DNA from: Apteryx mantelli
Taxonomy: Eukaryota > Chordata > Aves > Apterygiformes > Apterygidae
Length of the DNA stretch: 64,000 nucleotides
Reading direction: 5' to 3'
Assembly (NCBI RefSeq): GCF_036417845.1
Contig: NC_089981.1
Location: 65,065,268 to 65,129,267, forward strand
Below are positions 24,193 to 35,384 of this stretch, piece by piece (within the stretch, counting starts at the first letter, position 1; each line of letters starts with the position of its first letter). The position numbers and the translations under genes are program-made. The notes beneath the pieces are model-generated. The model saw only the letters and a program-made list of their open reading frames with translations. It was not told the origin of the DNA and did not search any database.

Positions 24193-25739
24193 TGCTTATA
24201 GGCAGAAACAGAGGTGGACTGAAATAAAAGGGTAGGAACTCTGATTACTGAATGAAAAGGTGGAAAATACAGTGACAATTCAAAGGCACCTGAGATGTTG
24301 AACTGCTTTTCTAAATCTGTTTTCAATAAGAAAATAATGAAAGTCTGCACCCTGAAAGCATAGAAAGATTTGATTATGTTAGCTGTTGGTATAGAGCAGG
24401 GGAAGAAACACATGAAAATTTTAAATACCTCAGTATATTGGCTTAAACAGTCCTCACCACAGTGTGATGAGTGAACCAGCTAACAAAAATATTTACACAT
24501 GCAATGATTCTAGAAAAGCCAAGGAAATCTGGTGAAATATGGCAAAATTACAAGCAATGGCAAAAGGTATGTTTACACCTATAAACCATCTTTTGCCCGA
24601 TCTGGCCTCCACTCCTCCTGTTTCTCTTCACCTTTCCTTGTTCCTGCACTTGCTGAGCCAGGCTCCATCTCCCTCCCTGTCCTGTCCCACACTGCAGTCC
24701 CCACTGCACTGCCCCCAGTTTGCCCACCCTCATCTCCTGTGGTCTGTCATCCTGCTCCCATCTATCCTCTCATCTCTGCCCACTTCCATCCTTGTCCTCT
24801 GCTTCAGTCTTCACTTGCTATCTTGCTCACTTTGTCACTGATTCTCATTTGACCACACATACCAGGCTCCAGCATCCGCTTTCTCCCCTATCATTTCCCA
24901 CTTTAAGGCTCTCCTGCCTCACCCTCCCCTAACTCTCCATCTGTTCCCCTCAGCTTCTCCCGCCCTCTGCCCTCTTCTCTTCCCCCACTCCCAATCTCAG
25001 CCCTTGTGTTTGCCCGATTACATTCTCAGGTGATGCCAAATCTTTCCATGTCTGTGTGGAGGCTGAAGTTATTCATCTCCCTCCCTTCTACAACATCATT
25101 CCTTCTCCAGTCTAATAATTTTCTCTAATTAATGATAACATTACAGCTAAGAAAAGAATTACAGATAAGCACCAACAGAACACCCGAGAGGGATGTAGGA
25201 CATGTGAAACCCTCTCTTTAGTGCATGTCGAAAGGACTGGACCTCCCCGGAGACCAGAGTGTAGGTAGCAGTACTTCCAGACATCCAGCAGTTGCTTGAG
25301 CTTCCTAGGCTCAAGCCTTGGACAATCTCAAACTGTGCATCTTGCCCCCTATTTAATGATAAAAACTATGCCTCTTGCAGGGACTAAAGAGTCTTCAAAG
25401 ATAAAATCTCATTATTGGAAAACCCTGGTATGGAGAATGGTTAGCTTTCTAGAAGGAGAGCCTCCTGCGAATGAGAGGGACACCTGATGTGAGTACTGGT
25501 TTGTGGCTTCATGGTGCAGATTAATCAATGCAGAGCATCCCCACAGGGTCAACAGACCAGGCCAAAGGTACCACAGAGTTTACTTTCACCCCCTTTCTAG
25601 CAATTGCTGGATTACTTCCAACTACTTCTCCTTTGTCTCACAAAAAAGGAAGCCAAGAGGATCATGAGAGGGTGCCTGCATTCTCTCTTTTGCCCCTTGT
25701 TTTTGAGGCCTCAGAATTTCCAACCAAGATCTGATTTTA
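24193..25739. other. Non-coding DNA with pyrimidine-rich block
   Basis: From about 24600 to 25010 the plus strand is strongly C/T-rich with many CTCC, TCCC and CTTC words. This produces three overlapping Ser/Pro/Leu-rich frames (24532-24932) that are composition artefacts. The rest is unassigned. Confidence 0.6.
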
Positions 25740-25945
25740 GTTTAAGGGGATTTTTGTGTGTTTTAAAATGGTTCGTCCTCTGGGACTATTTTTCCTGGCT
25801 TCCATCGTTTCTTTCTGTTTCCATGGTAGCTACAGCTGGCTCAGATGTGCAGTTGCCATGGCAACTGTCTGGTCCTCCTTTCAAAGGATGCAGTGAAACG
25901 GGGATGATATTTGCATCTCCAATGCTGTATGGAACAAATCTCTTT
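25740..25945. promoter_or_regulatory. Candidate enhancer with RFX palindrome and octamer
   Basis: The segment contains CAGTTGCCATGGCAACTG (25850-25867), a perfect 18-bp palindrome whose core GTTGCCATGGCAAC (25852-25865) is a textbook symmetric RFX X-box. A partial X-box-like word CCATGGTAGCTAC begins at 25821. Downstream lie CTTTCAAAGG (25878-25887, TCF/LEF-like) and ATTTGCAT (25909-25916, exact reverse complement of the POU octamer). Four strong words in about 100 bp of non-repeat sequence suggest a regulatory module. Activity and conservation are inferred. Confidence 0.5.
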
Positions 25946-27499
25946 CACCACTCATGGGGAAGACATAAGACAATGTATAAAATCAGCACAAAATCCAAAC
26001 TAAATCCTTTCTGAGAAGGTTTTAGACAGCTGGTGATATGAGAGAATTGCAAAGAAATAGGGCTTTTCTATTCATGGGCTTAGGGATGGACTGGCACTTG
26101 ACTGGCATTTTCAAAGTCTGTCTTGGGCAAAGCAATATGTTTGGAAATACCCCTCAGAGATCACAGGAAAGAACACAGGGTTTACCATGAACAGTTATTT
26201 CATGTAAAAACTAACACATCTTCTTTTCTGTAAGATCTTAAGAGACATTATCATGTGTTAAGGAACACATGGTAAAAATATACCTTGAATATATTTCATA
26301 CTAAAGAAGACATGAAGGCTTGCATTACTAATGTCTGTATTCTAGGGTATGGCCAACACAAGACTCCTGGATTCTTCTCAGATGTGTACTGCTACAGATA
26401 AGCACAGGATAAGCATGCTTTCCTTTATTGTTTCATCTTCCACACCGTCTATCTCATATCACCCTGTCTGCATCAGTATCCATGCATATGTTGTGGATGA
26501 GGTGCCATGCCAGCCACAGCCTCCCTGGGCCCTGGCATAACAAGATAGCATGGCAACAAGCCAGGAAAAGCCATGAATTCTGCCTACTCATCACAAAACA
26601 TGGTACCAGAGGAGTATTTCTTTTCAGTGACATTGGGCAAAAAAAAGTGAGGATTTTATGCTTTATTTTGTGGGATGTTTAATGGCTTTATTCCTGTACT
26701 TGATTATAACTTCCTCATGTCATGTACATGTGCCCAACTTTTGCTTTCTTCTTTGTTTTTTTGTTTGTTTTTTCTTTTTTCTACCTAGTTGCTACTGCTG
26801 GGACAAATCAGAAATAAAGACATAGGCAGGCCTTTCCATGAGGCTCAGCTAGTTCTATCCTCTTCAATTGTCTTCAGTGGATTCCCCAAGGAATATCATG
26901 TTCATAACAGGTAACAAAAGACAACAACTGTGCAATGGAGTACTGTGGGGAAAATGAGTATATTTCCTTGGGGAAACAAGGAACTGGCACCTCTCTTTTA
27001 AATCATCGGCTGCTGTCCCTGCCCTGTCCTGCTTTTTATCATTCTGCTGGGCTGAACATGGTCTCCTAGAGGGCTGCAGTTGAACTTGAATGTTTTGCTT
27101 TGCTTTGTCCCTGCTGCCTCACTTAAAATCAGTCACAGTCTGAAACACTGAATTCCTGAACTTGTGCATGGCTTTGAGGTGAGGTACCTTTGGCATTTTC
27201 CGATCAGCAAAGACCAATTAAAACCAGTGCTGCTAGCAGAGAGGAGTAGGAAGGAGCAGGAATAATTAAAGAGCAAAGATGATCACCACAGGCTCTAGAC
27301 AGCTTCTGCTTATTATTTATCTGCAGTGTATAGGCCTATCCTCTCCCAGTCACAGGGCATATATAGTGCACCTTATTTTTTGAACCATTCTGCCCTATAG
27401 CAGTCTATCCACTCCTACTGTTGACTTCAGGACTTATTTGGTCCCATTTGCAGACAGTACATTGTAGACAATCATGAAAAAATCTATTTCACCACCTCA
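25946..27499. other. Unassigned non-coding DNA
   Basis: Frames at 26349-26540 and 26428-26682 overlap and show no family features. A T-rich patch with TTTG words lies at about 26752-26780. No repeat core could be named. Confidence 0.5.
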
Positions 27500-27700
27500 T
27501 GTCAGAGAAGGATCATTATCCTTATTATGTAGAAGAGGCACATCAAGGAAAGGAAGCTTGCCTACATGCAAATTGTCCACAGGAATGCAAGAACTGGAAT
27601 TCGAGAGGCCTTCAGCCTAGCCATCACATCCCTTCTCTGAAACCCTGGTGTCTTATCGCTTCATTTTGTGCCCAGAGCTTTTAACCAGTAAAGCACCACT
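27500..27700 (-). repeat. MIR SINE, near full length
   Basis: The reverse-complement MIR order is present: 'gatcattatccttattatgt' (27510), 'agaagaggcacatcaaggaa' (27531), 'gcttgcctacatgcaaattg' (27557), then 'gaactggaattcgag' where MIR has the reverse complement of its tRNA-like 'gttcgaat' region, and a decayed head to about 27700. The 61-codon frame at 27499-27684 is entirely within it. Confidence 0.65.
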
Positions 27701-27794
27701 GCCACCCAAATGCAGCAAAATCCCAAATATGTAAATTACAAATCAAAACAAATTTCTGGATAAGGTGCTAAGTTCTATACAGCTTTCCTTCATA

Positions 27795-28612
27795 TATTTT
27801 GGGGATATTCAACAAAACTAACTTTTCACTTCAGAATGATGGAATCAATATATTTTGCCATCATTTATGTTGGAATGAGGAACATAATATAACTCTCCTT
27901 TAATTGCAGAAGATGGAATCAATACATTTCACCTCCACTTATGTGGTTAAGGTCTAAGTCAGCATGGCCCACCTTTTATTTATGGGGGTGGCCTCAGTGA
28001 AGTTCGCTTTCATTTAATGGGGAGGAACTAATACGTCTTGCTTTCATTTACTGGGGGGAAGGGAGGGAATCAATATAGTCACCATCATTTATTGGGAGAA
28101 ATCTATAGATCTCACCTTGATTTACTGGGGAAATCAATATCTTAACCTTCACTAAAGTGGGTGGTATGTTGTACTAAATAAGATTCACCTGCCTTTAGAT
28201 CAAACTGAGTGAATATGGTTCACCATATATGTGCAGATAATTCAACATGGCCCTCATATATATGGGAGTTGGACACCATATGGTTCACTAGCTAATACAG
28301 GGATGATGCATTCAATACAGCTCAACGTTAGGTCTGAAAGGACAGAGGTAGTTTCAGTACGTGGGGAGTGGGAACTCTGCATGGCAGACCTTCCTGGCTC
28401 AGTAGTCAGTCTGTCTTTCCCATTTATGAGAGGGGCAGATTTGGTACAATTTGCCTTTATTTAAGTGTGTGGGAGCCTGGATTCAGTATAATTCATCTTC
28501 CTTTGCAGGAGATGATCTCAAGACAGTTCTCCATTTATGTAAGGGTAGATTCAGCAATGTTCTTCCTCATTTACAAAGGCTGGATTCACTTTGCTTGTCT
28601 TTTTTCGTAGGG
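27795..28612. repeat. Degenerate tandem array, unit about 36 bp
   Basis: More than 800 bp is built from diverged head-to-tail units with the rough consensus GGGAATCAATATAGTTCACC followed by TTCATTTATGGGG. Unit starts can be followed at about 27801, 27841, 27879, 27915, 27951, 27989, 28024, 28065, 28099 and 28131, spaced 32-41 bp. Recurring words are 'ggaatcaata' (27841, 27915, 28066), 'catttaatgg', 'catttactgggg' and 'catttattggg'. Towards 28200-28612 units become more eroded ('attcagtataattcatcttc', 'gattcagcaatgttcttcct', 'ggattcactttgcttg') but the period still shows. Roughly 20 units in total. I recognise no named satellite. The frames at 28231-28610 are shadows. Confidence 0.75.
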
Positions 28613-29280
28613 AGCTGATACGAACTGTGAATTAATTGTAGGAGAGGAGAAATGGGTATGATGTATCCAGGGCCACATCATTATGGCAGCCTATCTGAAT
28701 GTCTGAGAAGGAAATGTTTCTTTACAGTTCCTCAGCGCACAGTGAAGCAGAAGCATTGACTGAATTAGTATGAAGAAAGTGGCAAGAGGCTCCTAAAGCA
28801 ACTTCTACATGAGGCCTGCTGCTGGCATGATTTTTCCCCAAAACATTACACAGTTTCTGCAAAATAGCTGATCCCACTGCATTTTGGAGCTACTAATTCA
28901 GGCCTAAAGCTTGTTGCTCTTTCTCTCCAAAGGACACTAATCACTATCTTTCATATCACCCTCCCTCAAAAGAGCTCAAAGCCCAGCTGCAAAGAGTGAG
29001 ACCTGTTTTCTAATCACCTATTAAACCTCAAGCTCCCCAGGACTGTTTGGAGTGCCATGGAGACAACAGCAGGGAGCCTCTCATATTTCGGCTACCAATT
29101 TGATTGGAGCTCAGATTATCAGTGACCAGAAGTAAACCCTAGCTGATGCAGCCAGGGGATTGCATGATATGAGTTAGAGGGCATCAGTGCAATTCCTATA
29201 GGAGATACGTCAGAACAACTTAGGAAAAAATACCAGCCTAACTGCCCACCTTGTTGGGATTCTCAGCAGGGAGGCAATGG
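28613..29280. other. Unassigned non-coding DNA
   Basis: No gene or repeat core recognised. An X-box-like GTGCCATGGAGACAAC lies at about 29052-29067, imperfect in both halves. Confidence 0.45.
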
Positions 29281-29360
29281 ACTGAAAGGACCTCAGAGAT
29301 TCAACTGTCCTGTCACTTTTCATTATGTGCAACAGCTACACAGCATACAACCTGCAGCTC
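29281..29360 (-). repeat. Possible CR1 3' end fragment
   Basis: 'tgaaaggacctcagagattc' followed by 'aactgtcctgtc' resembles the reverse-oriented CR1 terminus 'tggaagggacctcaagagat'. Only the last few tens of bases are readable. Confidence 0.4.
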
Positions 29361-31694
29361 CCATTTCAAGGTGAAAGGATAAAGCAAATGCAGGGCAGTT
29401 TAACACCATAGAAATACAGTATATTGAAAACATAACAATCCCTGCTAGCCTCTCCTTTCTCCTGAGCATTAAGGGGCAATGGGTGAGAGTGAGGTGAGAA
29501 AGCAGAAGCAGACCTGCTGCTTCTTTTGGCTGATGAAGGGCTGCAGCAGATTTCTGGGAGGCAGAAGGTGGAATGTGCCTTTTCCATTCCTGAAGTAGCA
29601 GGCACGTTTATTTTCATCACCACATTGCATCAGCATCACTGCCTTCCCATGCTGGCTTCTTCTAGTGCTGTACTTAAAACCATGCGTGTCTCTACATGAA
29701 ACAGGGCTTTTCGCAGTCTGTCTTTTTATATCATACTGGGTTAGTTAGATAGATAGGCTGAATATGAGAATGTTTATTTGCACGCAAAGAGTGTTTCTAT
29801 CACAAATAAGATAATTCCACAATGAGTTTCCTTCTGTTCCAAGTCCTCTAATGTCTTTTACACTCTTCTCCTCTGAGACCCTGTCTCTTCCCTCTTTCTA
29901 TTTCTTTTTGACCCAAAATTTAACACCAGTGTTTTCAAATCTCCCTTTCTTTATGTCCTGGTGTCCTGGCTTTGCCTCCTTTCTTCCTTGTATTTCTCCC
30001 CAAAGTTCTTTAACATGCCCTTCCTTGGACCTCCATATAAGCTTCTGTCTATTGTCAAACAATCTGAATGATCTCCAAGCTCAGTAACCTCCATAAATCT
30101 ATGTAATGGTGTGTTATATCTCTTGCTGGTCTAACATAGCAATAAATTGGAAGAAGAGGCATTCAGTAGGTCTGCCTTTTTCCTTAAAGCTTTCTGGGAA
30201 ATCTTCAGCAGCTATGGGGGACTGTGTGAATTCTGCTACTAGAGAATTCTTGAGGCACAAAATACAGTCAAAATCCCCCATCCCTGCTCAGATGAACTCG
30301 TGGACTGTGATTTGAAAAAGGCCCAGACATGCAGAGGGGATCCAACAGGCTACCTCAGATGTTATTGTAAATTCCATACAGAAGTGGTATAAAGCAAGGG
30401 AAGGAATAAGAATACCATCCTTAGGGCAGAAGTGTGCCTTAATTACTGAATGCAGGAGACCACACGGTATGATGATGGGCAGCTTAGAATAATCGGTATT
30501 AACATCCAGCTCTTACATGCTGTTTTTTGTTATAGATTTCAAAGTGCTTCACCAGTGGCACAAAAACGATGATGCTTGGCCAAAACTAGCCAGTGGCAGA
30601 ACCACAAAGGGAAACCAGCTGTCCCAAGAGTCCCAGGAGAGTGTGCTAGTTTGTAGGCATCCTTCCTCACATAAAAGGAATAAGAAATGAATTCTGCTCA
30701 TTGCACCAACTGTACTGTGTAAATAAGCAGAAGGACAGGTATGAATTTTTTCAAGGGTCCCCCTCATAACAGAATCTGTTTTCTGGAGTTCTGCAAGCCC
30801 TTCTCTGAGGCATGTGTGGTAACAGTTTCATGGCAGAGCTGCTCAGGCTATTTGCTCCCCCTGCGATTCTGCATTAATCTGCAATAGTGGCCACTGCAGC
30901 TCAGGCACAACTTATAGCAAGCCTAACCTGCACAGGGAGCAAAGCCAAATCCCACTCATTTCAAACTTAAAGAAACACCGAGTCCTCTTCTTTGTCTCAG
31001 TGCGAACAGATGAGTGAATCTGGTGCAGTGACTGAAAGGTGTTATTTCATGATAGGCAATGTATTTTAACACCTTTTCAACATGAGATGACCATGTAGGC
31101 TTTTTGCACTCCTTCCATCTCCATCTGATTGTGCTTTCAGAAGCTGTAAACAGGGACACAATAACAGTCTTCCTTCTGCACAGAGCCTTGCTCTGCATTA
31201 TTCATACATTTCCTTCCTGTTTCACACACACATGTCAGTCCTCATTCAGGCAAAATTCACGTTAAATGATTCACACTCTCTTTCTCTATATGAGTCTTTC
31301 TCTTTTTCTCTCTGTCTTTGAAATGGGAATGAGAGAAAAAAATGTAAAAAAAGGAAGGGTGATTAGACCTGTCTCTCTCTTTTTCCTTCCCCCCCCCAGG
31401 CAGACCCCAACTCTCAATGAGATTTGTATCAGGTCTCTTGATTTCAGTGTGTCTGATGCAGAGGAGAATGGAGCAGGGAGCCATCACTGTTAAAAAGCCA
31501 TATCATTATTGTCCTCTGTTATGAATTGATTAATCCTAATTTCCTAGATTAAAGAAAGAAAACCCCTGTTTGTGTAACCCCTGTTTGTTGTTTGCCCCTG
31601 TCAAAGACCTGCACAGAATACCTCCTTCCTTTATCTATTATGGTGTTTGAACCAATTTAGTTTTAAGGAGATGGTTTTTTTAGTTTCTTCACTG
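29361..31694. other. Unassigned non-coding DNA
   Basis: Over 2.3 kb without a gene. It contains a C9 run at 31389-31397, a CT/TC-rich patch at about 31275-31320, and near 31235-31262 'tcctcattcaggcaaaattc', a possible half of the palindromic element seen at 24107. The facing frames at 31257-31493 are low-complexity shadows. Confidence 0.5.
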
Positions 31695-31887
31695 CTCTTT
31701 CTTTCTTTTTCTTTTTTTCTTCTTTCTTTCCTTCTTTCTTTTTCCTTCCTTCCTTTCTTTCTTTTTTCTTTCTTCCCTCTCTCTTCCTTTCTTTTTCTTT
31801 CCTCTTTTTCTCTCACTCTCTTTTTCTCCTTCCTTCTTCTCCCTTTCTTTCTTTCTCCTTCCTTCCTCTCCCTTCCCTTCCCTTTCC
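31695..31887. repeat. 193-nt polypyrimidine tract
   Basis: A C/T-only stretch on the plus strand broken by a single A at 31815, made of TTTC, TTCC and CTTT words. A homopurine-homopyrimidine tract of this length can form triplex (H-) DNA. The Lys/Glu/Arg-rich (minus) and Phe/Leu/Ser-rich (plus) frames across it are artefacts. Confidence 0.95.
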
Positions 31888-31959
31888 ATTCCTCAGGACT
31901 TTTACACTGAGAAGCTTCCACACATCATCTTAGGAGCATCCTAAGGATATTCATGGCAA

Positions 31960-33070
31960 CTGCTCCAGTGGTTTTCACTTGCTGGGTGCTGTGCAGTTCT
32001 GTCTTGCCACTTTCATTACTCAATATTCGTATGGGATTAACAGAAGGCGAGCAAGAAGTCATGACTTGTGGCATTCTGTATACAGGGAGGGATCCCAGCT
32101 TTGTGGTTTATCTTTTTCAGCCTGGATAATGCAGCTGAATGCCTTAACCCACAGTTGCCTGTCTATAAACTCTGCAACAGTACATGAAGACAAGACAGGT
32201 GCTGATGATGGACTGAAGGAAGCAACCAAGGAAAATGGCAGGACTTACATGAGTCTCTTCGATTGCTGTGGCCTGTCTTCACTGGTCATATCAGTTTGCA
32301 CCACAGGGAAGCTGTCAAAGCTCAAGATGATTTTAGATTACAGTAGTATGGCGGTATCCAGGACTGCATTTTTCTATCTTATGTGGCTAAAAGGTTGCAA
32401 CCTTTCCTCTCAGAGAAGAAATCCCTACTGTCATCCACACATTATGTCATGCTCAACACACTCCAAAGCACTCCATCAGGGGATATACTCTACATGCACT
32501 TAGAAACTGAAGCTACTGCAGAATGCAGATGACTGCCAGTTAAATAGACTTTCTCACCAGGAACTACTAGTGCTTGCCAAACTGCAGTGGGTGGCCATCA
32601 CTTTTCCTGGGGAATGCAAAATGCTTGTTTGGTTCGATAGAGCCCTGAGTGAGACTTGTGTAACTGAGAGATCCCTACCTCTCATCGAGCTTCTGCAGCA
32701 CCACAGTCAGCAGAGGAACTTCAGCTGATGTCCTGTCCATATGAGGGGACTGAATGCTCCTGGCAGGGCAACCCCCATAAAAGATTCTTAGTTTAGGAAT
32801 TTTTGGTTCTGAAATACATTTGTATTTTACATTTCATCTGTTATACTGTAGACTATGCTACAAAAGTCACCTATTTTATTGGACTGCAGAAACAGGAACT
32901 CTCCTGCTGGACCCAACCAGTTTGGTCCATTTATTCTGCTACCTTTTCTCTGAAATTGGCCCATATATGCTTATGGAGAAGGTTGAGGCACTCCACAGAA
33001 CACTGATGGCTTGAGTCTGAGAATGCCTTTGGTATTATAGATATAGATGGCTGTTTTGAGTTACAGAATT
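31960..33070 (+). repeat. L2/L3-type LINE relic, RT C-terminal part
   Basis: The 174-codon frame at 31979-32503 holds LKMILDYSSMAVSRTAFFYL about three quarters along, matching the RT thumb-side block typically written LGVxLDSSLSxxxQVxxVARSAFFQL in these LINEs. Directly after its stop, 32508-32600 in another register gives LKLLQNADDCQLNRL and LAKLQWVAI, the counterpart of the signature LQNAAARLxTGxxRxxHIxPVLxxLHWLPI. A decayed 3' region follows to about 33070. Because the blocks are in different frames and have stops, it is inactive. The 174-codon length is partly a coding relic, not a current gene. Confidence 0.7.
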
Positions 33071-35369
33071 TTGGTTTGTAAAGACCTTGTAATTTTGCTG
33101 AGATACTATTCTTTGTAAGGGTTTTCGGTTTATGTACTTTCTTGTTATCTAGAAAAGGAGCAGGTGTGGCCTTTTATGTTGAGCAAATGAGGGAAGAAAG
33201 CAAGCAAAACAGACTGACCGGAATAATTTTTTCTGATATTGACAGTAAATGTTCCTTCATTCTTTTTCTCATATCCTTCCTGGTTAAACCCTCTTGAAAC
33301 AATCTGAACATTTCCTCATGATCTTTACAGCTTAGACACCTGTAAGCACATCACAGTGCTTTTCCACATTAGCCAATTTTTCTAGCAGCATCAGCCCAAG
33401 GAAGCTGTCTGGAGCCCAGGAAGCTGTGTAATTGCAAAACTGTGAAGCAAGACATGACATCATTTTATCCCTTCCCAACTCTGCCCCTTTCTGTGTAACT
33501 TCATTTTCAGAATGATGATTATCATGACGGCTGGGTAAGCTCAGTCGGGCTTGCCCTTGCTGGACTGTATCAATTAGTCCTAATCTCCACTGCCTGTGAT
33601 GCACGCTTCTGAGACATTTCTTGGCTCAATTCAGGTATGGGATCTGCTTTTATCGGGTTAGGACCAGCTTCATGTTGGCCTCCAGCAAAGGGCAGAATAG
33701 TTTCCTGACCCTGTCTGTCTCTCTGATCCCTACACCTGGTTGTTCCTTCAAGGTGAGGAGGGGAATGCTGACATTTGTGATGTTCTGTCTTTTTTTTTCC
33801 CTCTCCCTTTTTTGCATTCAAAAGCCCTCCGGGGACCCAAATCCATCTTTCACACTCAGCACTGATACTGGAGAAGGGAAGGGGGAGGGATGGGTTGCAG
33901 CATGATTTCCAGGGGGACTGCGCTGCTCATCAAAGGGACTGTATCCAGGCAACCAGCTTCCCTTGCCGGAGACAAGCACACACAACTGGGACTTTCGAAA
34001 ACTAAGAAGAAGCTACTGTAAAGAGCAGCTAAGGGAAGGAGGGGGGAGGACCAGTGCAAAGAGGGAGCCATGTTATTTTGAGCAGGTTATTTTTGCCCTC
34101 GCATCAGTATGACATTCAGCCTGGCTACAGTAACCAGTGGAGCAGCCCACCTGCTCCTTGCCAGGTCCCCACTGACAGAAGGAAAATGGAGTATTTTTCT
34201 ACCCTCCTATAGAGAGATGTAGGGGAAAGGCTTTCCATGCCTTTCACAGGAACAGTTCCCCAGCTGTGGAGCGAGGAGAATGATACTGGATAACCCTCCC
34301 TCCTAAGGGCATGGCAACAACAAGTTCTGTATTGTTTGGAAAGCTCAAATCCTGCACATGTAAGTGCCAAAACCATAAACAGACAGACAGACACACTAGC
34401 ACACACAGACAGGGGCGACATGAGCCCTTGGAGTCCCACATGCTCGGATCCTCTGCAGTTGAGCACCTCAGTAGTTATTACTCTGTTTATTGCCTGAATG
34501 ATGCAATTGTTGTTTTACTTTCTACCAGTGCCAGAAGCAGCAGACTTCTAGGTCCTGCACTCCTGTTTTCACCAAGTTCCTGGGATCTGGCCCCAATTTA
34601 GGACCTCACCTGAGGCTTTACCAGACAGGAGCCAATGCAGGCCACAGGAAGCTCCCCAAAGCACAAGAAAAGCCTTTTCACAGTGGCTGTCTTGATTCTC
34701 TTCCTAAAAACTAAGAACTGCCTGGTTTCTTTCTCCAAGAAATGGCATCCTCATGTTGGTCAGCTGTTCATCTTTCATTGGAAATTCCCATCCAGATAAG
34801 AAGGTGAGAGATATATTCTCTCAGTGGAATCATCTCAATTTCTTCTCCCGATGCCTTTATTCCATGGGCCTGACTTTGATGCATAGGGATTCCCCAAAGG
34901 AAGAGGAGGCCCACAAGCCCTTTGATGACAGGTCCCTCAGACTTAGAATTTGAGGGAGGTAAAACTGCTCTCCATTCCTATTTCCTCTTTTTCCCAGTCA
35001 TGCTCCAACACTGCACATCCTCCTTCACCTCACTCAGCTCCTTTCGTTTACCACAGCTCTTCTTTCCCTCTCTCCCCATCTCTTTTCCTACTCTTTCTTT
35101 ACTCTTCCCTGTTTCCTCCGCTGCCTCCTGCACATGCTCGTTCAGATCTGAGTCCCATTGCCCTGCCTGCCTGGGTGGACAAGCCTACTTAACAAGCTGA
35201 GTTGCGCTAGGAGGGGCTCCTACGCGTGTCCCAGGCATTCCCTGACCTTTCAAGTGCCTCTCTCCTAGGAGTACTTCGGTTAACTGCCCTTTGACTTTTT
35301 TCAGTGCTCTCTAACCTGTCACTTAGTAGCTCACAAAGTGCCATTTGCCAAGAGGAGAGAAATAAGCTC
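33071..35369. other. Unassigned non-coding DNA
   Basis: About 2.3 kb. ACAG-type repeats occur at 34378-34395 and a C/T-rich stretch at about 34975-35120. The 113-codon minus-strand frame at 34125-34466 and other frames have no recognisable domain. Confidence 0.5.
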
Positions 35370-35384
35370 GGGGGGGGGGGGGGG
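35370..35384 (+). repeat. G15 homopolymer
   Basis: Fifteen consecutive G on the plus strand, following a purine-rich 'agaggagagaaataagct'. Confidence 0.95.

Noticed and set aside
24532..24932. Three overlapping Ser/Pro/Leu-rich plus-strand frames
   Set aside because: They arise from the C/T-rich block. Several registers are open at once, which indicates composition and not coding.
31631..31921. Lys/Glu/Arg-rich 96-codon frame, and its Phe/Leu/Ser-rich partner on the other strand
   Set aside because: Both are translations of the polypyrimidine tract and are low-complexity artefacts.
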